From positions 190,022 through 254,021 of the forward strand of contig NZ_KE384206.1 in assembly GCF_000424545.1 (NCBI RefSeq): a stretch of DNA of 64,000 bases, in the 5' to 3' direction. Positions 53,281 through 62,355 of the stretch are shown one piece after another. The translations under genes and the position numbers were made by a program. This stretch comes from Butyrivibrio sp. NC3005 (GTDB taxonomy: Bacteria; Bacillota; Clostridia; Lachnospirales; Lachnospiraceae). The notes beneath the pieces were generated by a model. It was not told where the DNA came from. It made no database searches and saw only the letters and a program-made list of their open reading frames with translations. The number at the start of each line of letters is the position of its first letter. Positions within the stretch are counted from its first letter, which is position 1.

Positions 53281-53348
53281 ATTTCTAAACTAAGAATATA
53301 TAGAAATTCAATCTAAATACAAGACTATATTTAATTCATAAATACAAT

Positions 53349-54446
53349 TCAAATTTTTTCTTCTCTAATACACAGTATTGAATCAGCCTGAATAAATGGT
53401 TTAACCAATTCATCCTCGCTAATCTCTTTATACTGCTCTTTTCTTGTGGCAACGATAAGAAAGTGCTTATTTGGAGTGTAATTTCTAAGTACATCTGCTT
53501 TTTTTATATCATAATCATCAGTTGGTTTGACAAAATTATCAATCAGACAAACTGGTTTTACTTGATACAATTCATATATTTTAGAAATAATATACTTCCC
53601 CCATGATCCTATTCCATAAACAATAATATTTTTTTCTTTAACAATCTCTTTTAACTTAGAAATATTATATTCAACAAATTCATAATCCTTCTTCTGAAAA
53701 ATAAAGCATGGCGCGTATTCTTTAATTTCTCCCCCAAATCTCCTCTTATAATCAGATATATTCGTTAATTCTTTATCATTACCTACATAAAATCCGCCCA
53801 AATCATAGCCAATATAACCCAGTTTCTTAAAAAAAATCATACATTTATAGTGTAAACATCCATTAGCTCGTCCTATTAATGCTGACCTATTATCTTCCCG
53901 AAAATGCGATGCTCCAAAAGTAAATGTCACAATTTTTTTATCATTATCTAAAAAATAACCATTCTGAACCAATAACGCTCCATCCTCATCTCGTATAGAC
54001 GCCAAAGCAAAACAACCAGACTTACTTGCGGCATCATATCTTTCAATAACAAAATCCGGAAGACCTTTTTCCTTTGCAAAAATATTGTAAAAAATTCTTG
54101 CCTCTTCAAGTTTTTCTATATCAGGATTAAGAATTATTTCTGTATCAAAACAATCTCTTTCTAATGCACGTCTAACTTCATATTTTCTGTTTTTATGAAA
54201 GCCATTAATAATATCACTTTCACTTTTGGAGATGTCAACCATTATTGAATAACTCGCTCCTTTAGAAAAATAAATTAAAGAACTTCCATATTTCGAAAAT
54301 ATCCTAGAGTCAATTTCATCCGCATAAAAAATAGTCAATTCGTCGCATGTTTTCATCTCCTGTTCAAACATTTCTTTATCTATTTTATTAAGGAAATATA
54401 AATGTCGTATATGACAACCTGAAGCTGTATATTCATACTTAATCAT
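53349..54446 (-). CDS. FemAB/GNAT-like aminoacyl- or acyltransferase with C-terminal Rossmann-like module
   Basis: A 365-residue protein from ATG 54446, whose ATGA overlaps the stop of the upstream frame. Residues 70-265 resemble FemAB-type GNAT transferases: HKNRKYEVRRALERDCFDTEI, then LVQNGYFLDNDKKIVTFTFGASHFR, then YDLGGFYVGNDKELTNISDYKRRFGGEI. These enzymes attach amino acids or acyl groups to cell-wall or glycan amines. The last 95 residues are the small Rossmann-like module (KNIIVYGIGSWGKYIIS, VCLIDN). The fusion places the module at the C-terminus, unlike its neighbours. Confidence 0.8.
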   Translation of the reverse strand: MIKYEYTASGCHIRHLYFLNKIDKEMFEQEMKTCDELTIFYADEIDSRIFSKYGSSLIYFSKGASYSIMVDISKSESDIINGFHKNRKYEVRRALERDCFDTEIILNPDIEKLEEARIFYNIFAKEKGLPDFVIERYDAASKSGCFALASIRDEDGALLVQNGYFLDNDKKIVTFTFGASHFREDNRSALIGRANGCLHYKCMIFFKKLGYIGYDLGGFYVGNDKELTNISDYKRRFGGEIKEYAPCFIFQKKDYEFVEYNISKLKEIVKEKNIIVYGIGSWGKYIISKIYELYQVKPVCLIDNFVKPTDDYDIKKADVLRNYTPNKHFLIVATRKEQYKEISEDELVKPFIQADSILCIREEKI

Positions 54447-54685
54447 ATTCGTTTTGTACCGACCCAAAAAAGATTAGGACGCCTCTCTAAGTTCATATTT
54501 TTTCTAAAAACTTTACTCTTTAATGTACCTTTATGTCTATCAGTTAACTTATCCTCAAATCTTCTAAACTGTCTATAAATCTGTCTCAGGCTCATATCCA
54601 AAATAGGTGGATGTTTTAAATACTTCTGAAACTGCCAAAAATCCGTCCCATGACACATGATTGTTTTATACTCATGTTCCTCCAT
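54443..54685 (-). pseudogene. 3' part of a frameshifted methyltransferase gene
   Basis: These 80 codons ([20 protein letters not shown] and on) continue the methyltransferase encoded just upstream in another frame. The upstream frame reads SVKSLKK then leaves the family pattern after a run of seven A residues near 54690-54696; skipping one A joins SLKK to LMEEHEY, as in methyltransferases of this type (HVxxxSxxSLxxLLxEHGF). The product may be made by slippage, or the gene may be broken. It is the reading frame coupled to the FemAB-like gene by an ATGA overlap. Confidence 0.65.
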
Positions 54686-55262
54686 GAGTTTTTTTCAACG
54701 ATTTTACCGAGTACCAATTAACATGTCCAACTCTATGATAGATAGTATTGCATTCTAGACAACATAATTCTGAAAACGCAAAATTTTCTTCATTTCGAGT
54801 TGTTATTAGAAATCTCCCACCAGGTTTCAAAACTCTATATATTTCATCCAGTACACCATCTATGTGTTCAGGTAAAATATGTTCAATACATTCAGTACAG
54901 GTGATTAAATCAAAACGATTATCTTCGTATGGCAATCTCCCACCGTCAAAAGTTCTGACCCCATGAAAATAAAAACTATTTCCACATCTATCTTTTGAAG
55001 CTGTTACTGCCTCTTTTGAAATATCAACTCCCCACACATTTACTTTCTTTTGGCAAAAACATTTCATGATATGGCCAAGTCCACACCCATAATCTAGAAC
55101 ATCACATTTGTTAATATCATTAACAAAATATGAACAAAACTCAACAATTGACTCTCCAACTTGATATCCAAAATAATTTGCTTCACTTTGAGATGTTGTT
55201 GCCAAAAAATCTTGTAATCTATTTAATTTTTCAACATTCCATACTATGTGCTTTCTTTCCAT
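54672..55262 (-). CDS. SAM-dependent methyltransferase (class I), 5' part of a frameshifted gene
   Basis: A 196-residue product of a class I methyltransferase. [17 protein letters not shown] is motif I near residue 60, [11 protein letters not shown] motif [44 protein letters not shown] motifs IV to VI. The fold is nearly complete, but the frame ends with THGGT and a stop just where the C-terminal helix should follow; the next frame (54443-54685) carries that part. The start ATG 55262 overlaps a remnant of a Rossmann-like module, so an ancestor may have been a module-methyltransferase fusion like the gene at 52172-53089. Confidence 0.8.
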   Translation of the reverse strand: MERKHIVWNVEKLNRLQDFLATTSQSEANYFGYQVGESIVEFCSYFVNDINKCDVLDYGCGLGHIMKCFCQKKVNVWGVDISKEAVTASKDRCGNSFYFHGVRTFDGGRLPYEDNRFDLITCTECIEHILPEHIDGVLDEIYRVLKPGGRFLITTRNEENFAFSELCCLECNTIYHRVGHVNWYSVKSLKKTHGGT

Positions 55263-55369
55263 CCTAATCTTCCGACTTTCGCTCCTGCTCCAAAAACATA
55301 GATATCTCTATTTTTTATATCATTATAAAAATCACTCCACTTATTTTGACCATAATCCCATATAAACAT
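55244..55369 (-). pseudogene. Remnant of the Rossmann-like module upstream of the methyltransferase
   Basis: A 41-codon frame from ATG 55369 includes [17 protein letters not shown], the glycine-rich loop of the module found in six neighbouring proteins, and then stops inside the start of the methyltransferase in another frame. Only the first strand and loop are left. It may be a truncated fusion partner. Confidence 0.5.
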
Positions 55370-55532
55370 TCACCATTACTTTCCTGTGTTCTTATCTACC
55401 TACGATATACTTTGATTAAAATACGTAAATTTTATATTCGAAACTATATAATTAAACCAATTCTTTTTCCAAGCGAAGGTATGCAATTTTTTATAAGAAC
55501 ATCAACACATAATTTCTGTTCAAACATCTTAT

Positions 55533-55601
55533 TTAAAGCCCATCAATTACTAAACAAGCAGCAGAATCATGATATAACCCAGATATTCCTAAAATATTCA
55601 T
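55533..55601 (-). pseudogene. Remnant of a NodU/CmcH-type carbamoyltransferase
   Basis: A 22-codon frame starting at ATG 55601 reads MNILGISGLYHDSAACLVID and stops two codons later. This is the highly conserved N-terminus of O-carbamoyltransferases (ILGIS..YHDSAA.LV.DG). The rest of a 550-residue gene is missing. The gap 55263-55615 otherwise shows only the module remnant at its other end and AT-rich sequence without recognisable genes. Confidence 0.6.
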
Positions 55602-55615
55602 ACTTACATCTCTTA

Positions 55616-56785
55616 TTAAAATAATTCAGTCCAATGACGATATATTCTACTTGATTCAAATTTCTTCGATCTATTTTCAGACATTCTACTATACTTATCT
55701 TTTATCTCTTCATCTATTAACATCCTTACAATTGCTTTTCCTAAATTTTCCTCTTCCTTCGAAAGTTTTTCACATACGTCAACCTTTTCAGATGTAAACC
55801 CATTTGTCTTGATTCCATATTGGCATAGTTTATATCCATCATCTTCACGTAATACTTTTCCCAAAATATCCTGAACACCTCCTGGAGAGTTTGTGCATAC
55901 AACAGGAATTCCACATACCATTGCTTCAATTATACTATTACCAAAACCTTCTACTTTAGAAGCCATTACAAAACAGTTTGCATCACCATATTTTTCCCAT
56001 ACATTTTTGCAGAATCCAACAAATTCAACATTCTTTTCAATTTTCATTTTCTTTGCAACAAAACGTAAATAGCGTTCATTATCTCCTTTTCCAGCGATTA
56101 TAAGTTTAGCACTTGGTATTTTATCAACTACATATGAGAATGATCTTATTATCCTATCTTGCTGTTTAACTGGTTCTAATCTACCAACGGTTAATACTTT
56201 TTTCTCTTTCGAATTCTTTTTTTCTATAATGTGGGACGGTACTTTAGAAATATTTACTGAATTATATATAATTGTGATTTTTTTCGGAGATACGCCATAG
56301 CTATTAATCATATCTTTCTTAGCATATCTACTCATAACAACTATTTTGCACGGAAGTGAATAAAAAAAATGAATTATTTTCTTATTGTAAAGATAACGAT
56401 TTAAATCATCTCTATGAGACAATATTGTGCATATCCTTACTATGACTTTTTCTCCACGCTGTGAGAGAATATTTAAATAATTACATTCTTCCATAAAACT
56501 TATAGACACATCAATGTGATATTTTCTTTTTAATTTTCTAATTATCAAAGACATCTGTATTAAGCGCATGAAAAAAGCTTTCATGTCACCTCGAAATCCA
56601 CTTGTTATTGATTCAAGCCCTGTATTTATTTTTTCTCCCTTGACTTCGTACACATCCTTTAAATGAGAATTTAGAAGAAAGAAATAAACATTTTCTCCTT
56701 TTTCTGTGTAATAGTCACCTAGATTCTTTGCAACTTTTTCTGCTCCGCCACCTCCAAGTGAAGGAACCATTATAGCAATATTCAC
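55616..56785 (-). CDS. Glycosyltransferase family 4 (GT-B)
   Basis: A 389-residue retaining glycosyltransferase. The N-terminal Gly-rich loop (MVPSLGGGGAEKVAKNLG) near residue 8, the linker KVLTVGRLEPVKQQDRII near 195 and the C-terminal donor-binding motif (ASKVEGFGNSIIEAMVCGIPVVCTNSPGG) with its E-x7-E acids are all present. It probably extends the surface polysaccharide using a nucleotide sugar. It overlaps the upstream deacetylase gene by 4 bp. Confidence 0.93.
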   Translation of the reverse strand: MNIAIMVPSLGGGGAEKVAKNLGDYYTEKGENVYFFLLNSHLKDVYEVKGEKINTGLESITSGFRGDMKAFFMRLIQMSLIIRKLKRKYHIDVSISFMEECNYLNILSQRGEKVIVRICTILSHRDDLNRYLYNKKIIHFFYSLPCKIVVMSRYAKKDMINSYGVSPKKITIIYNSVNISKVPSHIIEKKNSKEKKVLTVGRLEPVKQQDRIIRSFSYVVDKIPSAKLIIAGKGDNERYLRFVAKKMKIEKNVEFVGFCKNVWEKYGDANCFVMASKVEGFGNSIIEAMVCGIPVVCTNSPGGVQDILGKVLREDDGYKLCQYGIKTNGFTSEKVDVCEKLSKEEENLGKAIVRMLIDEEIKDKYSRMSENRSKKFESSRIYRHWTELF

Positions 56786-57723
56786 AGTATTTTCCTCATA
56801 TTCTCAACATATTGTGAAAGTGTCACACCTTCATAGTGGTAAGAAATCTTCTCAAACAATTGTTCCAAATCATCATAAAGAACTTCAATATCATTTTCTG
56901 TTAAAAAATTGGGACTTCCTGCTCTCATTAATTCTGAAGAATGAAGCATAAACTCAAGATAATCTCTTTTTTCTTCGGTACACTTATCAACTAAATAATT
57001 TAAATCTTTTATGTTATGTCGATAAGGTCTTAATTCTATTAACTGCTTATTTTTATATGCTGTTGTAAGAGGAACTTCTATCAATCCACTTTTTCCTTCT
57101 TTACCTATATTAAACATACTAATTTTATAAGCTTTATTAGGAAATCTTCTATAATCAATTCCATGGCTTCCTTCTGTTAAACCTGCATTGAAAGTCCAAT
57201 CTTTGCCAGGAATCACACTACAATCAGCAATGTAACCATGTTTTTTTAAAATAGCCAAATACTTCCTGTCGATATACCATCTTCCACTTCGATGACTCTT
57301 AGGTATTACTCCAAATGAATCCTGAATTTTATGTGTTATCACTTTAACTTTATCTTCTATTACGCTAGTTGGATATTCTCCTATGTATGGATGATTTCCT
57401 CCTGTTTCTTTTCCTCTCTTTAGATTATAAAAAGGCGGGATTGTCCAAGCGTGCATATGCATACCAATTTCAGCATTTTTCTTTTTGATACATTCATTGG
57501 CTAAATCAACGAATGGGCTCGGAGCACACATCTCGTAGTCAACTAAATATGTCGGCTTATATCCATACTTTTCACAAAGTCTTTGAAATCGTTCTATGTA
57601 TGAGCTATTTCGTATTGTAATTCTGTTTTTTACAGAATTCTCAGTCCAAGTGTTACGATTCCAAATATAATCACCTTCAGTATCTATGGTGATAATAAAA
57701 CTTTTCTTTTTAATGTTATCCAA
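56782..57723 (-). CDS. Polysaccharide deacetylase-like (NodB fold) protein
   Basis: A 313-residue cytoplasmic-type protein of the polysaccharide deacetylase superfamily. Motif 1 is TIDTEGDY near residue 12 (second Asp replaced by Glu), motif 2 AEIGMHMHAW near 88 (two His for the metal), motif 3 SHRSGRWYID near 143 and motif 5 EFMLHSSEL near 257. No signal peptide is visible, so it may act on a precursor in the cytoplasm. It is coupled to the GT4 gene. The E for D change in motif 1 is seen in related families and may not abolish activity. Confidence 0.85.
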   Translation of the reverse strand: MDNIKKKSFIITIDTEGDYIWNRNTWTENSVKNRITIRNSSYIERFQRLCEKYGYKPTYLVDYEMCAPSPFVDLANECIKKKNAEIGMHMHAWTIPPFYNLKRGKETGGNHPYIGEYPTSVIEDKVKVITHKIQDSFGVIPKSHRSGRWYIDRKYLAILKKHGYIADCSVIPGKDWTFNAGLTEGSHGIDYRRFPNKAYKISMFNIGKEGKSGLIEVPLTTAYKNKQLIELRPYRHNIKDLNYLVDKCTEEKRDYLEFMLHSSELMRAGSPNFLTENDIEVLYDDLEQLFEKISYHYEGVTLSQYVENMRKIL

Positions 57724-57778
57724 TTGCTAATACCTTTTCCTTTGATTCAAGAAACACTGTCCAAATATTAAAATAGTG

Positions 57779-58387
57779 CTATATACCATAATTTGACAAT
57801 ACAATTTCTTCAAGTCCATTTTTCTTTATCCATTCGCGACTTCGAAATTTTGAAATCACAATTCCTCGATTACTCCATTTAAGAAATGGTAAATCAGAAA
57901 TACTATCAGAAAAACTCACAGAATCTTCTATTTCGCATTTATCAAAAAATTCGTTTAGTCTTTGAACTTTTTCCTCTGAAATGCAATCTCTATTACTAAT
58001 CGTCCCTAAAAAGATTTCATCTTGGTACAAAAAATCGTTTGCTATAATGCCATTTACTTTAAATTCTTTAGCAAAAAAATCAATATAAACACTATACCCT
58101 GCACTTACAATATAAATTTCATATCCTGTATCCTGATATTTCTTTATAAAATCGATAACTACTGTTTGTAGTCCTGGTTTAATCATCTCAAGATAATATC
58201 TCTCGGCAAAAAATTCTATATCAGACTTTTTTTCTCCTTTTAGACAATTCAATAACTGAAATTTATCATAGTTCTTATTCCTAAGATTTTCTCCATATCT
58301 CATCTCCGCATAATAAATAACATAATTATCAGCGGTTTGAAAATTCACAATTGTATCACAAAAATCAAAGAGTGCTATTTTTCTCAT
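57779..58387 (-). CDS. HAD-IB phosphatase (SerB-like)
   Basis: A 202-residue HAD hydrolase. Motif I is LFDFCDTIV near residue 7 (DxDT), motif II IYIVSAGYS near 100 and motif III/IV SFSDSISDLPFLKWS near 165. This is the SerB-like IB subclass, which acts on small phosphate esters. Its start lies 23 bp inside the end of the aminotransferase gene, so the two are translated together and may do consecutive steps (a phosphorylated amino compound made, then dephosphorylated). Confidence 0.88.
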   Translation of the reverse strand: MRKIALFDFCDTIVNFQTADNYVIYYAEMRYGENLRNKNYDKFQLLNCLKGEKKSDIEFFAERYYLEMIKPGLQTVVIDFIKKYQDTGYEIYIVSAGYSVYIDFFAKEFKVNGIIANDFLYQDEIFLGTISNRDCISEEKVQRLNEFFDKCEIEDSVSFSDSISDLPFLKWSNRGIVISKFRSREWIKKNGLEEIVLSNYGI

Positions 58388-59474
58388 AATCTAACATCAA
58401 TTCGTAAACATATTCCATTTGTTTTTTTAATCCAATTGTTATACGGATACATCTATTAAGCTCTGGTAACTGGCTCAATTCTCTTACATATACATTATGA
58501 AAATTAAGAAATTTAACAAGTTTCTTTTTCTCTAACTCATTACAAATCTCAAAAAGCACAAAATTCGTAGTACTAGGGTATACCTTTGTTACATAAGTCA
58601 ATTCCTTTAATTTGACTTCAAGCCATTCTCTTGCTTTAGTAACATCTTCAACATAGCGTTCCATATAAGAACTATCTTCAAGTGCTGCAATTGCAGCTTC
58701 CTGCGCAAAAGTTGAAATTGACTTTTTGTTTTTTATCATTGATATCTCATTTATGTTATTTGAAGATGAAACAAGATATCCAATTCTAAAATTTGCAAGC
58801 GCAAAAGCCTTCGAAAAAGTTCTGCTAATCATCAAATTATCATATTTTTCTATAAGATTACATATGGATTCACCTGAGAATTCAACGTATGCTTCATCAA
58901 TTAAAAATAATGTGCCTGCATATTCTCTTATTAATTCTTCAACTATACAATTATCAATTTTCTGACCTGTTGGATTATTAGGATTACAAAAATAAACAAA
59001 TTTAGCTTCGGTTTCCTTTATTGTTGAAGATAGTTCTTTAGCGTTAAAAATCATATTTTTCATTATATAATAATGAATATCTGCTCCTGCTATTTCGGCC
59101 GTTAGCCTAAAATTATCATACGATGGCCATACTATAACTACTTTGTCTCTTTCTCTCAAAAACATTTTTACTACATATTCATGCAATGCGTCAGAAGATG
59201 CAAACGTTTGAACACAATTTTCTTTGCAACCTACATATTTTGCTATAGCTGAAATAAGATTATCATTATCTGTATTTGGATATAGATTATAAAATGAAGC
59301 TTTTTGAGCAAGTTTAAGAATTCTTTCCTTAACATAATCGGACGGCCCAATAGTTGACTCATTCCAATCTAATTTTAAGAAAAAATTATCTCCATCAACT
59401 ACTCCTTTTTTCCATACTTCGTGACTAACCGAATTACCATATGGTTTTATATTCATCAGATAATTTTTCATCAT
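58365..59474 (-). CDS. HisC-like class I/II aminotransferase (PLP)
   Basis: A 369-residue PLP enzyme of the histidinol-phosphate aminotransferase group. Visible are FCNPNNPTGQ near residue 160, LIDEAYVEFSG near 190 (PLP ring Asp and Tyr), the Schiff-base lysine in SRTFSKAFALANFRIGYL near 220 and the C-terminal RITIG Arg. There are no histidine genes around, and the overlapping HAD phosphatase points to an amino sugar alcohol or amino alcohol phosphate for decorating the glycan. Its start shares a base with the stop of the TupA-like gene. Confidence 0.88.
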   Translation of the reverse strand: MMKNYLMNIKPYGNSVSHEVWKKGVVDGDNFFLKLDWNESTIGPSDYVKERILKLAQKASFYNLYPNTDNDNLISAIAKYVGCKENCVQTFASSDALHEYVVKMFLRERDKVVIVWPSYDNFRLTAEIAGADIHYYIMKNMIFNAKELSSTIKETEAKFVYFCNPNNPTGQKIDNCIVEELIREYAGTLFLIDEAYVEFSGESICNLIEKYDNLMISRTFSKAFALANFRIGYLVSSSNNINEISMIKNKKSISTFAQEAAIAALEDSSYMERYVEDVTKAREWLEVKLKELTYVTKVYPSTTNFVLFEICNELEKKKLVKFLNFHNVYVRELSQLPELNRCIRITIGLKKQMEYVYELMLDYEKNSTL

Positions 59475-60697
59475 TATTTACCTTCCAAAACAAGTTTTTC
59501 TCCAAAAATACGATCATATTCTTCCGGATCAAACCTATTATAGCCTCCACCATGATAAAAAGTCACCTCACCACAATATAACTTTCCATCAAGATCATAA
59601 AAATCAACCCTTACATAAGGACTCTCTTTAGCAATACTTTTCCCAATATCAATCATCTTATCAAATGTCTTTGGACAATCAATTTCTGGGCCATTTAATA
59701 CCTCCCTACCTTTAGTGTGTGAACACCATGCAAAGTCAAGTTTTTTCCATTCCATGTTATACATTTTCCTATAATTTAAGCCTTCTCTATCTATGCTACA
59801 ATATACAAACTGTGGAATTCCATTCAAAAAATGAATCTTATAGTCATTCGGTAGTTTTCCATCTTCTGTTAGTAGCAGTTTTTCTGCCATAATGACAGGT
59901 TCAATATTCTTATAACACCATTCTCTGTCCATCCAATAATAGTTATATTTCAGGCATTTAGAAAAATGATTTTTTATATAATTCCAATCAACATTACTCT
60001 TGTCTCGTATAATCTTTACATCTCCACTACCAGCATTACATTTCAGTACAAAAGGAATATCCGGCATGTTTTCTATCTTAATATCATCAACGCAATCACT
60101 TACAAACAATGTTGGTATGACATATTCCTTTCCAAAATTTTCCTCAAAATAGTTTTTTACTTTATATTTATCCGCTAGTAACGTATAAATATCCTTGCGA
60201 TTGTTAACTTTAAGCCATTGTATTTTTTCGTTAAGTGTTACAGGATTATCAATATCAAACTCATAACCACGTTCTTGAACAAATCTATATTCTAGATACT
60301 TTTTGTCATTGAGAAAATAATCAAATCTACTTCTAATACTTTCATTTTTCACATTTTCAAGATATTCTGGTATTTCACTAAACCATCCATCTTCAAATAG
60401 CCAATAATAATCATTTATTCCGTTGTTTTCCAATATTTCACAAACTTCTTTACCACTATTTCCACCAACTGTAACAAACACGAAATACTTATCCTTATTT
60501 TTCAACAAATAATCAAAATTAAAAACATCTATATTATTGCATTTTCCAGATATCTTACTATCAATATAGCAGGATACTTGGAAACCCAAATCAGTTACTA
60601 TCTTCATTCCCCAACCTTGTCCATATTTTCCAGCTCCATAAAGACAAACTTCTTTAGTAATTGATTCTTCAAGTTGAAAAAGTTTTTCACAATCCAT
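59474..60697 (-). CDS. TupA-like ATP-grasp ligase with N-terminal Rossmann-like module
   Basis: A 407-residue protein from ATG 60697 after GGAGAG. Residues 10-110 are the small module (KEVCLYGAGKYGQGW, CYIDSK). Residues 120-407 match the TupA-type ATP-grasp family of teichuronopeptide synthesis: NPVTLNEKIQWLKVNNRKDIYTLLADKYKVKNY, IPFVLKCNAGSGDVKII (ATP-binding lysine and Gly-rich loop) and YVRVDFYDLDGKLYCGEVTFYHGGGY (metal-binding acids). It likely adds an amino acid or other carboxylate to a polymer by an amide bond. An upstream part of the frame lacks a ribosome site. Confidence 0.87.
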   Translation of the reverse strand: MDCEKLFQLEESITKEVCLYGAGKYGQGWGMKIVTDLGFQVSCYIDSKISGKCNNIDVFNFDYLLKNKDKYFVFVTVGGNSGKEVCEILENNGINDYYWLFEDGWFSEIPEYLENVKNESIRSRFDYFLNDKKYLEYRFVQERGYEFDIDNPVTLNEKIQWLKVNNRKDIYTLLADKYKVKNYFEENFGKEYVIPTLFVSDCVDDIKIENMPDIPFVLKCNAGSGDVKIIRDKSNVDWNYIKNHFSKCLKYNYYWMDREWCYKNIEPVIMAEKLLLTEDGKLPNDYKIHFLNGIPQFVYCSIDREGLNYRKMYNMEWKKLDFAWCSHTKGREVLNGPEIDCPKTFDKMIDIGKSIAKESPYVRVDFYDLDGKLYCGEVTFYHGGGYNRFDPEEYDRIFGEKLVLEGK

Positions 60698-60797
60698 ATT
60701 TTCTCTCCATTCTCTATATTTTTGTTCTTTTATAATTATTTGATTCTTATTTTGATTGAAAAATATATAACTAAAACTCATATAATTTTTCTGCATT

Positions 60798-61274
60798 TCA
60801 CATTCCAAAAACCACGTCATCAAGAGATATTATTGGACACGAAACTAGTGACACTAATTTTTCCTCAATATCTGTAAAATAATAGATTGGTGTCACTACT
60901 ATTACATCAACTTCTGGTAACCTGCCTTCAGGCTTTTTCACTTCAATATCTGAATAAATAGTCTCTGCGTTTGCATCTATTCCATATACAACATTTATAC
61001 CTGTTCCATCTAATTCATTTTGAAGAGTTATTCCAGTGTGATGCATTCCATATATTGCAATGTTCTTATAACCATGTTCTTTAAAATATTCAGAAAGATT
61101 TCTGCCTTTTTGTTTTAGCTGCATCCATTCATTCATCATAAGATACGATTGCCAGTACTTATTTGAGTCTTGTGTATTGTTATTAATTTTAAAGCTTCTC
61201 ATCTTTGATCTTGTAATAAAGCCCAAGCAAAAAGCTGACAGTATCTTAATCCAAATTATTGCCTTTTTCTTCAT
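60798..61274 (-). CDS. Membrane-anchored Rossmann-like module protein
   Basis: A 158-residue protein with a short basic N-terminus and a hydrophobic stretch (IIWIKILSAFCLGFI), then a linker and the small module (KNIAIYGMHHTGITLQNEL near residue 72, VVYGIDANAE, VDVIVVTPIYYF). In the Gly-rich loop, two His residues replace the usual GxG second half. It starts before the end of the beta-propeller gene (4-bp overlap). Function unknown; it may tether partner proteins to the membrane. Confidence 0.72.
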   Translation of the reverse strand: MKKKAIIWIKILSAFCLGFITRSKMRSFKINNNTQDSNKYWQSYLMMNEWMQLKQKGRNLSEYFKEHGYKNIAIYGMHHTGITLQNELDGTGINVVYGIDANAETIYSDIEVKKPEGRLPEVDVIVVTPIYYFTDIEEKLVSLVSCPIISLDDVVFGM

Positions 61275-62290
61275 ACTGAAAGTCCTTCTTGATATTCTAT
61301 ACTTTGCAAAAGGTAATCAACTTCTCCACGTGTTCCTTCATTAAAAGCTTTGTATATCAGGTTATTATTTTTATCAATCCAAACAATAGGTTCACCCTTT
61401 TCTTTTCCTGGAAAAATAATTGCATCCTCGCTCTCTATACACCCTCTATATGCTGTGATTTTTGATGGTTCATGTGTCCTACTTTTTTCCCTCCATTCAG
61501 TCAAAGAAAACTGAATTATAAAGTCTGCATCAATCCCCATAAACCAAAGACAATCTTTCATTTTACCTACATAACTAAAGTAACTTACTCCTTCAAAATC
61601 AATTGATTGTCCGCATTTTCTATAACCTGAGAAATCACTTTTAATTTCTATAAATTCAGCTTTTTCCAAACAAGGAACAACATATAAATGTCCTTCATAA
61701 ATAATCAGTTTATTATATGCATACCTAGCTTCATCCCAACTTATTGCTTCTACTTTATCAGAATTCAAATCTATTCTAATTAGATATTTATTGCAATCAG
61801 GACAAATATATAACCAATCATTCATTATAATTCCGTCATTAAAATGATATTCATACTCAGTTTTAGTAATATATTTTTCTGGTATATCAATATACCTTTC
61901 TATAACACCTTCTTTACTTACAACTATCACATATGGATAAGCGCCTGGCACTATATAATACTTTCCTTTATGAAACAATATTTTTGAAAAAACTCGATTA
62001 TTACCTATCGTATTATATCCAGAAACATTTTTTATTATTTCTTGTCTAAAAGATTTGTTCTTAACATTGTATATATCAAAGAAACCACCATCTTCTGGTA
62101 CAAACCAAATTTCATCGCCAATACTCCCCGAAGTTGTATGAATAATCTTCTTTGGAAAATTTCCCAAAAATTCAATTTCTTCCCTATCGAAGTCTACTCT
62201 ATATAATGCATTTCTATCCGATGCAGAATAGTAAAGCCAATTATCAATCTTTACACCTGTTCTAAATATGCAAGAATTAACAGTTTGCAT
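61271..62290 (-). CDS. Predicted beta-propeller protein
   Basis: A 339-residue protein from ATG 62290 after AGGAGG. It shows about six repeats of the pattern hydrophobic strand, W/Y, then Asp/Asn-rich turn (for example KIDNWLYYSASDRNALYRVD, IGDEIWFVPEDGGFFDIYN, MNDWLYICPDCNKYLIRIDL, YEGHLYVVPCLEKAEFIEI, MKDCLWFMGIDADFIIQF). This indicates a beta-propeller of the kelch or quinoprotein type, without a signal peptide. I do not know its role; such proteins bind partners or sugars. It is the first complete gene of the glycan locus, directly after the TnpB-like gene and its RNA-like tail. Confidence 0.72.
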   Translation of the reverse strand: MQTVNSCIFRTGVKIDNWLYYSASDRNALYRVDFDREEIEFLGNFPKKIIHTTSGSIGDEIWFVPEDGGFFDIYNVKNKSFRQEIIKNVSGYNTIGNNRVFSKILFHKGKYYIVPGAYPYVIVVSKEGVIERYIDIPEKYITKTEYEYHFNDGIIMNDWLYICPDCNKYLIRIDLNSDKVEAISWDEARYAYNKLIIYEGHLYVVPCLEKAEFIEIKSDFSGYRKCGQSIDFEGVSYFSYVGKMKDCLWFMGIDADFIIQFSLTEWREKSRTHEPSKITAYRGCIESEDAIIFPGKEKGEPIVWIDKNNNLIYKAFNEGTRGEVDYLLQSIEYQEGLSV

Positions 62291-62355
62291 TATATTAAGC
62301 CTCCTGTGAGAGAAAAAAACTTCATTAAACAATATATAGGATATAATATTAAATT

